Positions 37,836 to 48,350 of a stretch of DNA of 64,000 nt are shown here, piece by piece (position 1 is the first letter of the stretch; the number at the start of each line of letters is the position of its first letter). Origin of the DNA: Phylloscopus collybita (lineage: Eukaryota > Chordata > Aves > Passeriformes > Phylloscopidae); the NCBI GenBank assembly GCA_027886175.1, contig JAJNNQ010000013.1, forward strand, positions 4,421,501-4,485,500. Direction: 5' to 3'. The notes under the pieces are model-generated. The model had not been told where the DNA came from. It did no database searches and worked only from the letters and a program-made list of their open reading frames with translations. The translations under genes were made by a program, and so were the position numbers.

Positions 37836-39374
37836 TTAGCAGAGGAGAACTGAAGAACAGAGATCTTTAGGGGGGTAAAAGGTAGAGGGACTTTGCAAGA
37901 AAGGCTAGGGTAGATGGAAGATAAAAGGAGCCTTTGAGAGTAAGAAGTCATTCTGCTAGTATTGCCTCCCACCCTTGAAAGACATGGAGGGATTATTTGT
38001 AAAGAGGGGCTGAGACAGCCAACGATAGAAGCTGAATGTGCTGACTGCAGGTGACACAGCGAGGAGCAGAAGATAATGCACCTGGGAAAATACACATGGC
38101 ACTTACTGGCAGGCTGAAAGGAAAGGTGGGGAAAGCTATGGGCTGGGCATTATTGCCATGCTTCAGGACTTTGAGCTGAGACTGAGATGATGCAAAGACT
38201 TAGTCACAGTGATAACTTTAAAAACAGGTATAAATTTAATGAGTGTGTTTAAGTATGCTATAGTTCCTTGAGCTGGGTTTTCTATCCTTAGCTGTCACTT
38301 ATTGAGACTAAAGCTGCAGAAATCTATATAATGTCTCTTGTGTTTCTAAGTACTGAATGCCTGAACTTATGTTACCCTTTCTCCAAATCTTGCTTTAATC
38401 TAGGCACTTTATATTACTGACCTAAATTTAAAATAAAGGACTTGGAAGGAATTCCAGAGGTTGCCTCTCAACTCTTCCAGGACCTTGGCAAATCTCTGTA
38501 AGGACAGTGTTATAGTTGAATACAATTTGCTAATTCTTATCCTACTAAGGTAATATTTTTGTTAGAATGCTCTGCTCTGGAAAAATTAGAAGTAAAATTA
38601 GTCAATAGGATTTTTAAATGCTAGGTTACTTTATTCTTTACAAAAGTACTGTGAGTTGTACTTGCACTAAGAGAACCACTTTGGAACAGAACACTTTACT
38701 GCAGGGTCTGACTAATGTAGGGGTTACATATACTGGGTTATGTGGTATGTTTGAATATTTTGTGGTGGTTTGTGGTCCCTTGATATCCATAAAATCACTG
38801 CTTGTATTCGTGACAGAATTCCTAACATTTATAAATAACCTATGCTCCCTCTTTTTCATTTCCTGATGGGTAATTGGTGGATTGCCTAAAACTCCAGATC
38901 CAGCAGAAGCAGTACACTGGAAAATATAATTCTTCTTAGTGATTTGGGTAATAAAAATGTCAGTCAGGCTTAGGTAAGGATGCTAAAGCTTTTCTGTACA
39001 AGTCTGTGTCACAGAATAAATATGTGCCTGGGTTTTAACCCACACTATTTCAAAAGTGTTCCCTTGGCTGGATCAGAGACCTAATTTGGTCTCCATGTAT
39101 GGATTTGGGTAGAAAAATGGTGCTGAGATACTTCTACAGTATAAATTTATAGGTAGTATGTTTGAAGGGGAAATGTATAAAAGGTTCTGTAGATGTTCTA
39201 AACAACAGAGGAAAGGTCTAGGCTTCAGCAACTATTTAGAAGAGGAAGACCTTCAGTAATTTCTTATAATGACTGACTTAACTTGTGTGGGCAAATAGAT
39301 GTCCTTCTGGTGTACCTGACTGCAAGTAAAAATGTGGTAATGTTTCTAGTTTTCATCTATATAATCTGTATCAC
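37836..39374. other. Unique DNA, no gene recognised
   Basis: No gene is recognisable. A minus-strand open frame (to about 38095) overlaps the CR1 remnant and I do not consider it real. Confidence 0.5.
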
Positions 39375-39770
39375 TAGCCCTTGTTCTCATGGGGCACTTC
39401 AACTTACTAAATGTCTGCTAGGAATACAATACAGCAGAGAGGGAGCAGTGTAGGAGGTTCTTGGAGTATGGAAGGTAACTGCCCAAAACAGCTGGTGAGT
39501 GAGCCAGCCAGGGATCTGCTGGATCTGTTTGTGAACAGAGAGGGTCTTGAGGGGGATGTGATGGCTGCAGGCTGACTTGGTCATAGCAATGAGAATTCTT
39601 GGAAAAGTAAGCAGAGGGATCAGCAGAACTGTCTCCATGGACTTCTGCAAGGCAGAGTTTGGCCTGTTTGGGAGACTGACAGAGCCCCTTGAGAGGCAGT
39701 CCTGAAGGGCTAAGGAGTCCCAGAAGGCTGGACATTCTTCAAGAAGGAAATATTAAAGGTAGCTGGTTTT
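39375..39770 (+). mobile_element. CR1 LINE ORF2 endonuclease-region fragment, broken
   Basis: Frame-shifted translation on the plus strand gives the end of the CR1 endonuclease domain and the region after it. The words are MGHFNLLNVC (the counterpart of the GDFN catalytic motif, with Asp changed to His), EYNTAERE, RRFLE, SRTV..MDF, KAEFGLFGRL, TEPLERQS and then KAGHSSRRK. The order and spacing follow CR1 ORF2, but several stops and at least two frameshifts are present, so no product is made. The fragment stops within about 10 bp of the adjacent LTR, which points the other way. Confidence 0.88.
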
Positions 39771-39780
39771 CTTCAAACTG

Positions 39781-40530
39781 TGTCTCGGGGTCTCTGCTTG
39801 CCCGAGAATGAGGGATGGGCACTGCCCCTGGTCCTTCGGGAAGCCCCGAGATGCCCACAGAAAAGACGAGGAGTCTTCGGATGTTCTTTCTCTGGGTTTT
39901 CTTCTTTGTTTATTATATCTTATCTTTACAATTCTCTCTGTGCTCTGCCAAGGTCTGGACAGCACGGGCAACAGGCGACGACTGCCCCGCCTGCCCACAG
40001 GTTGTCATCTTAAATACAGATAATTACGTGCACATTATTTACAATTGTGATCCAATACATACACTTAACACTAGACAGGTATTTTCTACTTTAACCCAAT
40101 CCCTCTAAACCTACTTCATGTCGTCACCACTGTGCAAGATGGAGACAAAGAAGAAGGAGAAGACTCTAGGGTAACACCCAGAATCCTCCATCTTGTCTCT
40201 GGTCCTTCTTATCTTGAAACCCCTAACGTGAAAATATTATTACTTTCTACTACTTTCAAGGCCTTGCAATTCTTCCCATAGTGTTTGTAATCTTTCCCAT
40301 GGACTATAATCGAGACCCCTGCCTGTCTGGGGTCCATGCCAGGGTCTGTAACCCCCCTGCACATATCTCCGACCCCCCTGTACAGGTTTTAAACCCCCCT
40401 GTACAGGTTTCTGCTTGTCCAGGGTTTCCAGAGGAATACCCTGGACTCCTACACTGTGCAATCTGTTTTTCCCCCTGCTGCTTAGTCTCCCCCTTGGGTA
40501 TTTTTTCGCTCTGAAAAAGCAAATTTACTC
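39781..40530 (-). mobile_element. Endogenous retrovirus LTR, probably solo
   Basis: Read on the minus strand, this has LTR architecture. A U3-like part holds 21-bp direct repeats. A TATTTAA box follows (plus-strand 40010-40016). About 100 bp on is an AATAAA polyadenylation signal (plus-strand 39909-39914). A G/C-rich U5-like end finishes in CCCCGAGACA (plus-strand TGTCTCGGGG). The sequence just beyond that end does not look like a tRNA primer-binding site, and no gag or pol sequence lies nearby, so it is a solo LTR or a 3' LTR remnant. The far edge is uncertain (40515-40575) and I could not find a target-site duplication. The family is probably ERVL- or ERVK-like, but I cannot name it. No viral protein is encoded. 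Confidence 0.75.
40351..40413 (-). repeat. Three 21-bp direct repeats in the LTR U3
   Basis: The word ACCCCCCTG(C/T)ACA recurs at 40351, 40372 and 40393, a regular 21-bp step. The last two units are nearly identical (CCCCCCTGTACAGGTTT). The position is upstream of the TATA box in minus-strand orientation, where retroviral LTRs often carry tandem enhancer repeats. No binding factor can be named from the sequence. Confidence 0.85.
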
Positions 40531-41902
40531 CCCACCCCTTGACTGTATTCTTTTCTTGTGTGTTCTTGCATCATGATTATTGGTGTATCAGAACAGTCTT
40601 GTATTTCCTCTGCTTATGGAGATAGTAGAGAAAGTTGCCAAAGGATTAATCCGAGGAAAATTGTTCTCAAGATTTGACAGGAAACTCCATGACATGCTAG
40701 AGGTCTAATTCTACCTAAACTGCTCATCTAAAGCACTAACTGGAAAGATATGAAGAAACATCCTGGGTCTTGAAAAGGCCTTTTGAATCCTTAATTTTAG
40801 GGATAATGTCTTTGAATTCAGTGGATTTACCCCACTCTGCCATGAAAAAGGAAGATGTGTGAATTTTTTTGTTTTGTTTTGTTTGAGTAAGAGTTCTGCT
40901 TCTTCAGTATGTGGTTAGGTACTGTGCTGACTGTTTGCATAAAAATGTCAAGTGTTTTATCCCCTTTCTAAACTGGGATACTGCAGAATGATAACCAAAA
41001 TAATTGTTATCTTGCTGGTCTCCCAGTCCCTGTCAAGCAGACCTTTGGGTATGGCTCTCTGCTGTTGTCATCCACCTTTGCATGGACAATAGCTAAGCCT
41101 AGAGGCTTTGCAACCTGTAAGCACTCAGCTGCAAATTCGTGATCTGTCACTCTTGAGACAAAATGAGGATGTCTCAACAGCTCAGCTGAAGTGAAATGGG
41201 AACAGGAAGTCAAAACTGAGCCAATGTACCCTAGTGTCATCTTTAATCTGTTTACATCTAATAGACCTGTTTCTACTGAAGCTAATGGAAAAACTGATTT
41301 GCTTAATGGAATATATTTGTCTTAATTATATGCTTGCTTTAATTATATGTTCTGAATCTACTGTCACCTACTTCTAGAAATCCCCAAGTGGGAGAAATTT
41401 TGTTGTGCTGTTCACTGTATAAGCAAATACATGAAAGCAAGATTGTACCCCAGGCAGCTCAGAATTTCAGCACTGTCATTTGAGAAGTGGATAAGTTGAC
41501 TGGAGCAGGCATCCCAAATCTCCCCTCTTCCTTTCAAATTTTCTTTTTTTTTTTTTTTTTTTTTTAAGATATAAAGATTCAAAACTCTGGAGGAACTGTT
41601 AATTTTGGATCACATCTGGTAATAATTTTCTTGAGAAGGGGTCTTCTGCAGTAGCATTGGATGAACTACAGTTTCACTGCTAAGGTAGAGCATAAAATAT
41701 GCTTCTAGCTTCTTCTCGTTGACTCAATGAGTTTATTTATTTATTTTCATTTCCACCACTTCCCATTTCTGTCTGTGTGTGAAGCTTTTATCTCTCCTAC
41801 ATTCTGTCATTCGTATCACAGGGTTGCCACCAGCTGGTCGAGGTCTGGTTTCCATGGCTGTGGTGGTGAGGGCTGTCCAAGCCCTGCTGTTCACCCTGTT
41901 GG
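40531..41902. other. Unique DNA, no gene recognised
   Basis: No exon is recognisable. A short TTTTG microsatellite lies at about 40866-40886 and a T22 tract at 41544-41565. The sequence becomes more GC-rich from about 41810 as it approaches the minisatellite. Confidence 0.5.
41544..41565. repeat. Poly(T) tract, 22 bp
   Basis: Twenty-two T in a row on the plus strand, about 340 bp before the minisatellite. Confidence 0.92.
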
Positions 41903-43112
41903 GTGTGAGCAGAGCTCCTCAGGGGTGGCTGTGCCTGGTGTGAGCAGAGCTCCTCAGGGGTGGCAGAGCTCCTCAGGGGTGGCAGAGCTCCTCAGGGGTG
42001 GTTGTGTCTGGTGTGAGCAGAGCTCCTCAGGGGTGGCAGAGCTCCTCAGGGGTGGTTGTGTCTGGTGTGAGCAGAGCTCCTCAGGGGTGGCAGAGCTCCT
42101 CAGGGGTGGTTGTGTCTGGTGTGAGCAGAGCTCCTCAGGGGTGGTTGTGCCTGGTGTGAGCAGAGCTCCTCAGGGGTGGCTGTGTCTGGTGTGAGCAGAG
42201 CTCCTCAGGGGTGGTTGTGCCTGATGTGAGCAGAGCTCCTCAGGGGTGGCTCTGTCTGGTGTGAGTAGAGCTCCTCAGGGGTGGCAGAGCTCCTCAGGGG
42301 TGGCTGTGCCTGGTGTGAGCAGAGCTCCTCAGGGGTGGTTGTGTCTGGTGTGAGCAGAGCTCCTCAGGGGTGGCTGTGTCTGGTGTGAGCAGAGCTCCTC
42401 AGGGGTGGCTGTGCCTGGTGTGAGCAGAGCTCCTCAGGGGTGGCTGTGCCTGGTGTGAGCAGAGCTCCTCAGGGGTGGCAGAGCTCCTCAGGGGTGGCTC
42501 TGTCTGGTGTGAGTAGAGCTCCTCAGGGGTGGCAGAGCTCCTCAGGGGTGGCTGTGCCTGGTGTGAGCAGAGCTCCTCAGGGGTGGTTGTGTCTGGTGTG
42601 AGCAGAGCTCCTCAGGGGTGGCTGTGTCTGGTGTGAGCAGAGCTCCTCAGGGGTGGCTGTGCCTGGTGTGAGCAGAGCTCCTCAGGGGTGGCTGTGCCTG
42701 GTGTGAGCAGAGCTCCTCAGGGGTGGCAGAGCTCCTCAGGGGTGGCTGTGCCTGGTGTGAGCAGAGCTCCTCAGGGGTGGCTGTGCCTGGTGTGAGCAGA
42801 GCTCCTCAGGGGTGGCAGAGCTCCTCAGGGGTGGCTGTCTGGTGTGAGCAGAGCTCCTCAGGGGTGGCAGAGCTCCTCAGGGGTGGCTGTCTGGTGTGAG
42901 CAGAGCTCCTCAGGGGTGGCTGTCTGGTGTGAGCAGAGCTCCTCAGGGGTGGCTGTGCCTGGTGTGAGCAGAGCTCCTCAGGGGTGGCAGAGCTCCTCAG
43001 GGGTGGCTGTCTGGTGTGAGCAGAGCTCCTCAGGGGTGGCTGTGCCTGGTGTGAGCAGAGCTCCTCAGGGGTGGCAGAGCTCCTGAGGGCTGGCAGAGCT
43101 CCTCAGGGTGGC
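41903..43112. repeat. 1.2-kb minisatellite (VNTR), 41 copies of a 17-bp core
   Basis: The core GAGCTCCTCAGGGGTGG occurs 41 times. The first starts at 41912 and the last at 43096. Cores are separated by three kinds of spacer, giving 23 units of 35 bp, 13 of 19 bp and 4 of 33 bp. Those sum exactly to the 1184 bp between the first and last core. The 19-bp unit is the 35-bp unit without its 16-bp CTGTGCCTGGTGTGAG part. The 33-bp unit lacks two bases (CTGTCTGG for CTGTGCCTGG). The last two cores are degenerate. Each full unit has a GAGCTC palindrome and the plus strand is G-rich. Open frames crossing the array arise from the repeat itself and are not genes. Confidence 0.97.
42250..42745. repeat. 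Exact 248-bp higher-order duplication inside the minisatellite
   Basis: Blocks 42250-42497 and 42498-42745 have the same order of eight units: a GAGTAGAG variant, short, four 35-bp variants, a 35-bp unit and short. By eye they match base for base. The rare GTGAGTAGAG variant occurs only once per block. Block size equals six 35-bp plus two 19-bp units. Confidence 0.93.
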
Positions 43113-43240
43113 TGTCCCCTCAGCAGCACGCCGCGAGCACGCGGTGTTTCCACACCAGCCCGTGGTCTCAGGGGTGTGAAACCACTCACGGAAACCACCA
43201 CACGGGTACCAGCATCTGAGCGTGCCTTCCTGTTTTTCTG
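43113..43240. other. CpG-bearing flank of the minisatellite
   Basis: The sequence just after the array contains several CpGs in a short space (around CACGCCGCGAGCACGCGG) in an otherwise CpG-poor window. I see no gene start here. Confidence 0.5.
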
Positions 43241-46200
43241 CTGTTTTCTGGCTGCAGCTCGGAGTGTAAACAGACCTTTGTTTTTGTTCCTTTGGCATAG
43301 CACGTCTCTGTGGCAGCTTTCTCCATTCAACCAGCAGCAGTGAAGTGAGACTTTTGAGTACCACTGTAAACATGGTTGTCTTCCACCCTTAAAACCTGTG
43401 GGTCAGCCTCAAGTCCTTTGCTGAGCAAAATGGCCTCAAGTAATAGTATTGCTTGAATAAAAGGATGTAGATTTGGCTTTTTTAAAAAATTTCTAATGAA
43501 TATTCGAGGCGTATAATTTATTGTCCAGCTATGATACTGTAAAATTGATTTTAATTTTAATAAATTCTTAATTGCAGTATCCAAGAAATTGTGCAAGAAA
43601 CCAGAAAGTATCTGAAAAAACCTAACCAAACACAAACCAAACCCAAAAACTTACTGTGTAATTCACATTTTTCAAGTAGTTAAAAGTAGAATCAGGCCAG
43701 GTCAGTGGGCTCATCAAAGGTCTATTGGGTCATATATAAACTACCCTGTAGGAACTATTTGTTAATAGAATATAAAATATTTAAAATAATGCACGGTGCA
43801 TTCGCCTACACTGATTTTTACCATCTCTGGCTTTGTATTCATTTGTTTTGGTGAACTCCAGTCTGAAAAAAACAAGTTGAATGAATTTATACTAAAATAC
43901 TGAGTGCAAAATTGTAATTAAGAATTCAGTTTAAAAGCAACTTATATAATGATGTAGGACATTTGCCATCAGTTGAAAACTTGATCTCCACACTGGATGG
44001 CTTGCTTAAAAATAACCTTGGCTTTGCCAGATGTTTTAGACTTGCTGGGTGAATTTCTTTGTTTGTGCTGAACATGCACCCAAATGGTCATAGGTTTTTT
44101 TGTTTCTGCTTCTTGTAAAATTGCCATTGACTTTCAGGCATGGAAAACAGGAGATTGTATGTATTCAGAAGTCATATGCACAAACTTGCTGCTAAATAAT
44201 TGAATAAAATTAGGGGCAATCAAGCCTGCTAAGGGAAGCATTCAGTGTCTGGTAAATGAGAGAACCACAAAGGATGAGTTTTATGCATTCAAACCCATTA
44301 TGAGCTAGTTCTTAAAAGTAAAATGATCATTATTTTCCATACAATATTCAGTCCCTGTTCTAGAGGCAGGTTGATGGAGGGTTTCCCTACAGGGCTGTTC
44401 TGTGTTGTTTGCTGTTGCTGTGCAGCCACTGATCTCTGTTATCAACATGAACTGAAAGGGGAGGGCCATCTCTGTTCCCCACACCAGATCTGTGGTGGAT
44501 AGAGACTTCCCTGCATTTCTTAGCTGTTACTTGTGTAATGCTCACGTCCTTTTACTGCAGACAATTTGAATGACTCACCAGCAGGACTTTAGAGCCAGCT
44601 TGGGTCGAACAGTAGCCATGGCAGGTTGTTCCGTGTAGGTAAGTCCAAGTGTGGAATGAAATCCAAACCTTGCAAGTGAGATCCACCAGTATTGATGGTT
44701 ATGGAAGCAAGGGAAAACGTGGATACTCAGGATTCCATTTCTCCAGACCAAAACCTCATACTTTGGTTATGTTCCCCTTTCTTCCCTTAAGCAATCCCTT
44801 GTTTTCAGTTTAAAGGAATGTTTTTTAGACACATTGGAGCCCTTCAGGGATTCACAGAGTTACCAAGAACAGACACCGGGTCCTTGCCATCAGCTTTCCA
44901 AGCAAAGAAAATAGAAAGAGGTATTAAATTAAGAAATGAAAAAAATAAATCCAGATTAATCTGCTTCTTCTCAGGCTGGAATGAATTCAGATATCCTGTG
45001 GCTGTTGGAGGCAGAAGTTGTGAATGTGTGGAGCGTGTTAAAATTTTCTTATTTGAATAGTATACATGGCTTGAAATGACAAGACATCAGAGCTTGCTGA
45101 ATGAAGAGGGACTAGGAAATGTTAACTGCTAAAATGTCTCCAGGTACAAGTGGAGACTATTTTATTTTTCATTTGCAAAAACTTGGTGTGGCAGACTGGA
45201 GGTAATCCAGGTACTCAGGAACAGCAAAGGCCCACTCTTGATGCAAAGGGTTTTGTAAAATGTAATGCTCCTATTCCAAAGCCAAGAAATGTTAGGGATG
45301 GACAAAGAAAAGAATTTGAGCTTTGGAAAACCAAATTGCTTTTGACACTTGTCAGTCTTAGGAACAGCTAAGCTGTTAACAGAACAACTTCTTCCCTCTC
45401 TTCTGCCTCTAATTTTGGTTTAGTCGAACACATGGCATGGAAAGACTTCAGCCTTATTAGTCTTACAAAATTATAAATTTGTTTTCAATTCTTTATACAG
45501 AGAAGTCTCTGGATATAATTAAAGGTAGGACTATATTCTCCACTGCCATAAATATATTTTCTGATCTTCCAATCTAAGTAAAACTAAAAAGAGGAAGAAA
45601 ATCAAGGAACAAAAACTGTTTTTTACCATCCCAGTTTCCTGCTTTTGGTTGCTGATTGAATGGATTGAGGCACATTTAAGTGTGCATATATACATAAATA
45701 TATATATACTTAGATGAAGAACTTGGAACCATAAGCTCTTAAAAGTAATCATCTTTTAAGTCTAACTTTTTTTCCCCAAAACAAATTGAAAAATTCTAGA
45801 TTTATACTTTACAATCTGAGTCACATATCCTGAGAGTCACATTCAAGTTCCTTGATTTATTTTTTTAACATAATGAAATGCTGAACTCCATGGGTCCCTA
45901 ATCTCAGGCTGGGCACCCAGCACAGTACTAATGACTTCAAAGGCTGTTTCTTTGGAAAACATCTAGATTAAAAAAAAAAAAGTGGTGAGTTTGTGGCAGG
46001 TCCCTGAACTTTTTTGTGATATCCATGCAACAGAATGTTGTTCATTTATTAGGGTTTTTTTTCTGCTGTACAAGATTTAACCAGATACATCAGTAAACAG
46101 CAATTGAAACGTCAAAACAAATTGGATGGATTTCTCTTCCCCAAGCAGCCCATATTGCATGAGCATTCCTGAAAAAGTGTAAAGGTTCTACTCTTAAGAG

Positions 46201-46271
46201 ATTTAATTGTACACAGTTCCAGTTCAGCATTAAGTTTTATTGTAAAAAACTTTCTCAGAAATTAAAATATG

Positions 46272-46291
46272 TATATATATATATATATATT
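46272..46291. repeat. (TA)n microsatellite, about 10 units
   Basis: Pure TA dinucleotide repeat. Confidence 0.9.
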
Positions 46292-47192
46292 TCATAATCT
46301 CTGCTGTTTCAGATTTTCTTATGCTGCTTCTTTTGTTGGTGTTGATAACCTTTGTCAAATTTCTAGAAAGCTGAAGAAGTGAGTGCAGGAAACGCTGAAG
46401 AAAATTTGATAATGACTGCATAAATAACAGCAAGTTTAAATACTCCTCACTTTTAAGTAGTCATTTTTACACCTGGTTCTTTGGAGGCATATTATGAAGA
46501 TGGGTTGGCTGTCAGTCGTTTGGGATCCCTATTTTGGAGCAATTAATAAGAAAAAGAAATACATTATAGCTGGAGAGCCCGGGGACAAGGGTACAAGAGA
46601 AGCTACTACAGCTGATGCCTTCAGGGAGTACTAGGTTTCTCTTGCTGTCTCTGCTCTGATGACAGTTAAGAAATGCCATGTGTTAATGTCAGAATCCATG
46701 TTTACATTGGTGTCTACATTTTCCCTCCCTCTTTATTCTAGATCTAAATTTTTTAGACATCTTTAAGGTCTGGGCTTATATTTTGCTATTGGCGTTCAGT
46801 CCATGAAACTGAGAAAAGGTCTTGCCTCAATAAAAAATCCTAAGGAAAGAGGCAATTTGATGTCACGGAGCAGAGGGTAAAATGCTGGTAACCCCTTGGG
46901 CAGAAACTCCTGTGTTGGTGGAAGGCAGTCCTTGTTGCCAATGTTTGTACTGGGAAATGCTGCTGCTTTCTGTTTCATCAGCTCATTTTCTGACTTCCCT
47001 GCTTATTGAGATGTCTTCCTGAAAACTACTGCATTCAAATGGAATAATTTACAAGAATATTTGTAAAGATTTGCTCTGAGCCATCGCTCAGCGTAGGCAA
47101 TAACAGCTATTTCTATTAATATGGGGGAGTTTCCCCAAGGCAGCTATTCATACTTTACAGAAATGTTTTTGCAAAGTCCTGCATAGCCCCAC

Positions 47193-47210
47193 TTTTTTTT
47201 TTTTTTTTTT
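47193..47210. repeat. Poly(T) tract, 18 bp
   Basis: Eighteen T in a row on the plus strand. Confidence 0.92.
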
Positions 47211-47642
47211 AAGCAGTAAAAGTTTGTGGTTTAAACCTCCCACAGGATGCTTATATAGAACAAGTTGGAAGTTCCCCTCATGTGAATGCTGTTGGTGGCC
47301 AGACAGGTTCTTTGTAATTTTATTGTAAGGTCGAAGAAGTACAATGAGGTGCTATTTGGCAAGGGTGCTAGTTAAGAAAAAGGTTTATAAAGTGTTAGGT
47401 AACCCATTCAGCAGCAGTGTTTCCTTAGCTGTCTTCTCTAGATCTTGGAGGAACTTTGTTTAAAATCTGAGGAAGCCTCATGCTACACAAACATGACTGC
47501 TTAAGTTGCTCATGAGCTGTTGAACCCAGGAACTACTCAATTTCAGTGGGCAGTCTAGAAACACATCCCCCCATCTCCTTTTGTTCTACATTAGTCCAAC
47601 TAAATTTTATCTCTAACAGATCAAAAATAATGCTTGGGCCTA

Positions 47643-48072
47643 TGCCGCACACGACACAAAGAAATGACACCCACACGTTGCGATGTCCAAGGCAGAAAAG
47701 GGAAGGCTTATTTACAACTTCAACATTTATCGAATTCCAGCACTGACCATGGATTGGAGGAAGCAAATCTTCCTCTTCAACCACACTGGGCAACCCAACA
47801 GTCCATCAACAGTCTCCTCCTTATGAGAAGAATGTAAACATGGTTAGATTTTTACAATAACAAAAGGTTGTTTATGTAAAATTGTATCTGACTCCATTGC
47901 AAAAGGTAAACACAGAAGGCTAAAAAAGAAACTTTAGAAAACTCCTTAAAGAGACAGAGGAGAGCAGCAAAAACCCAGACAACAGGCATAAACTTTAGAG
48001 GATTGTCTACTACTTTGTGGAATGACTCCTCAAGAGAAAGAAAAAACAGTACTAAACCTGCTTCTCCTAACA
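47643..48072 (-). mobile_element. Putative solo LTR, about 430 bp
   Basis: On the minus strand the segment can be read as TGTTAGGAGAAGC to GTGTGCGGCA, beginning TG and ending CA. Near its 3' end is an AATAAG word (a weak polyadenylation signal). A CpG-bearing stretch follows (plus-strand 47643-47690: GCCGCACACGACAC, CCCACACGTTGCGATG), similar in style to U5 regions of avian ERV LTRs. I found no clear target-site duplication or internal retroviral sequence. The open frames on both strands here carry no recognisable domain. Confidence 0.42.
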
Positions 48073-48254
48073 ATTGCTACCAATGGACATCCCTCTGATT
48101 TCAGCAAATGTGATCCTTTTTTTCTTTTTTTTTTTAATGTTGCAGGGTAATCAGATTGTCTTGTAGATGGAAGAACTATCTATTGTGATAGTAAATGTAA
48201 AGTCAAAAAGGCTCATTTGGGCACAGTGTGCCCCAGAAATGCAACTGCAAAATC

Positions 48255-48350
48255 AAGATACGGCAAACCTGAGTTCTAGTTGCAACTGTGATAGTGATCA
48301 TCGCTGATCGTGGGTGATAAATTTCAACTCTTACCCCTTTCCTGTCTTCT
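48255..48350 (+). repeat. Possible ancient MIR-like SINE fragment
   Basis: The series GCAAACCTGAGTTCTAGTTG, GCTGATCGTGGGTGATAAAT and TTCAACTCTTACCCC follows the order of a MIR-type repeat: 'gacctgggttctagtcc..., ctgtgtgaccttgggcaagtca, cttaacctctc'. It is heavily decayed. Confidence 0.4.

Larger units (their letters stand above)
43241..47642. other. Unique AT-rich DNA, no gene recognised
   Basis: No coding exon is visible. It holds an A/C-rich tract (43614-43650), a (TA)n microsatellite (46272-46291), a TA-rich run near 45685-45710 and a T18 tract (47193-47210). Confidence 0.5.

Noticed and set aside
37643..38095. 150-codon minus-strand open frame
   Set aside because: Starts in unique DNA and runs into an old CR1 3' remnant that is non-coding.
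40240..40522. Minus-strand open frames with a KPVQGG repeat peptide
   Set aside because: Created by the 21-bp repeats of the LTR U3, which is regulatory and not coding.
41727..42194. 155-codon open frame crossing the start of the minisatellite
   Set aside because: The repeated CEQSSSGVAELLRGG-like peptide is produced by 54-bp pairs of 35- and 19-bp units that happen to keep the frame. There is no domain, no conserved start and no splice signal.
42844..43086. Second repeat-peptide open frame near the array end
   Set aside because: Same cause: 33-bp units are a multiple of three. It breaks where 35-bp units recur without a 19-bp partner.
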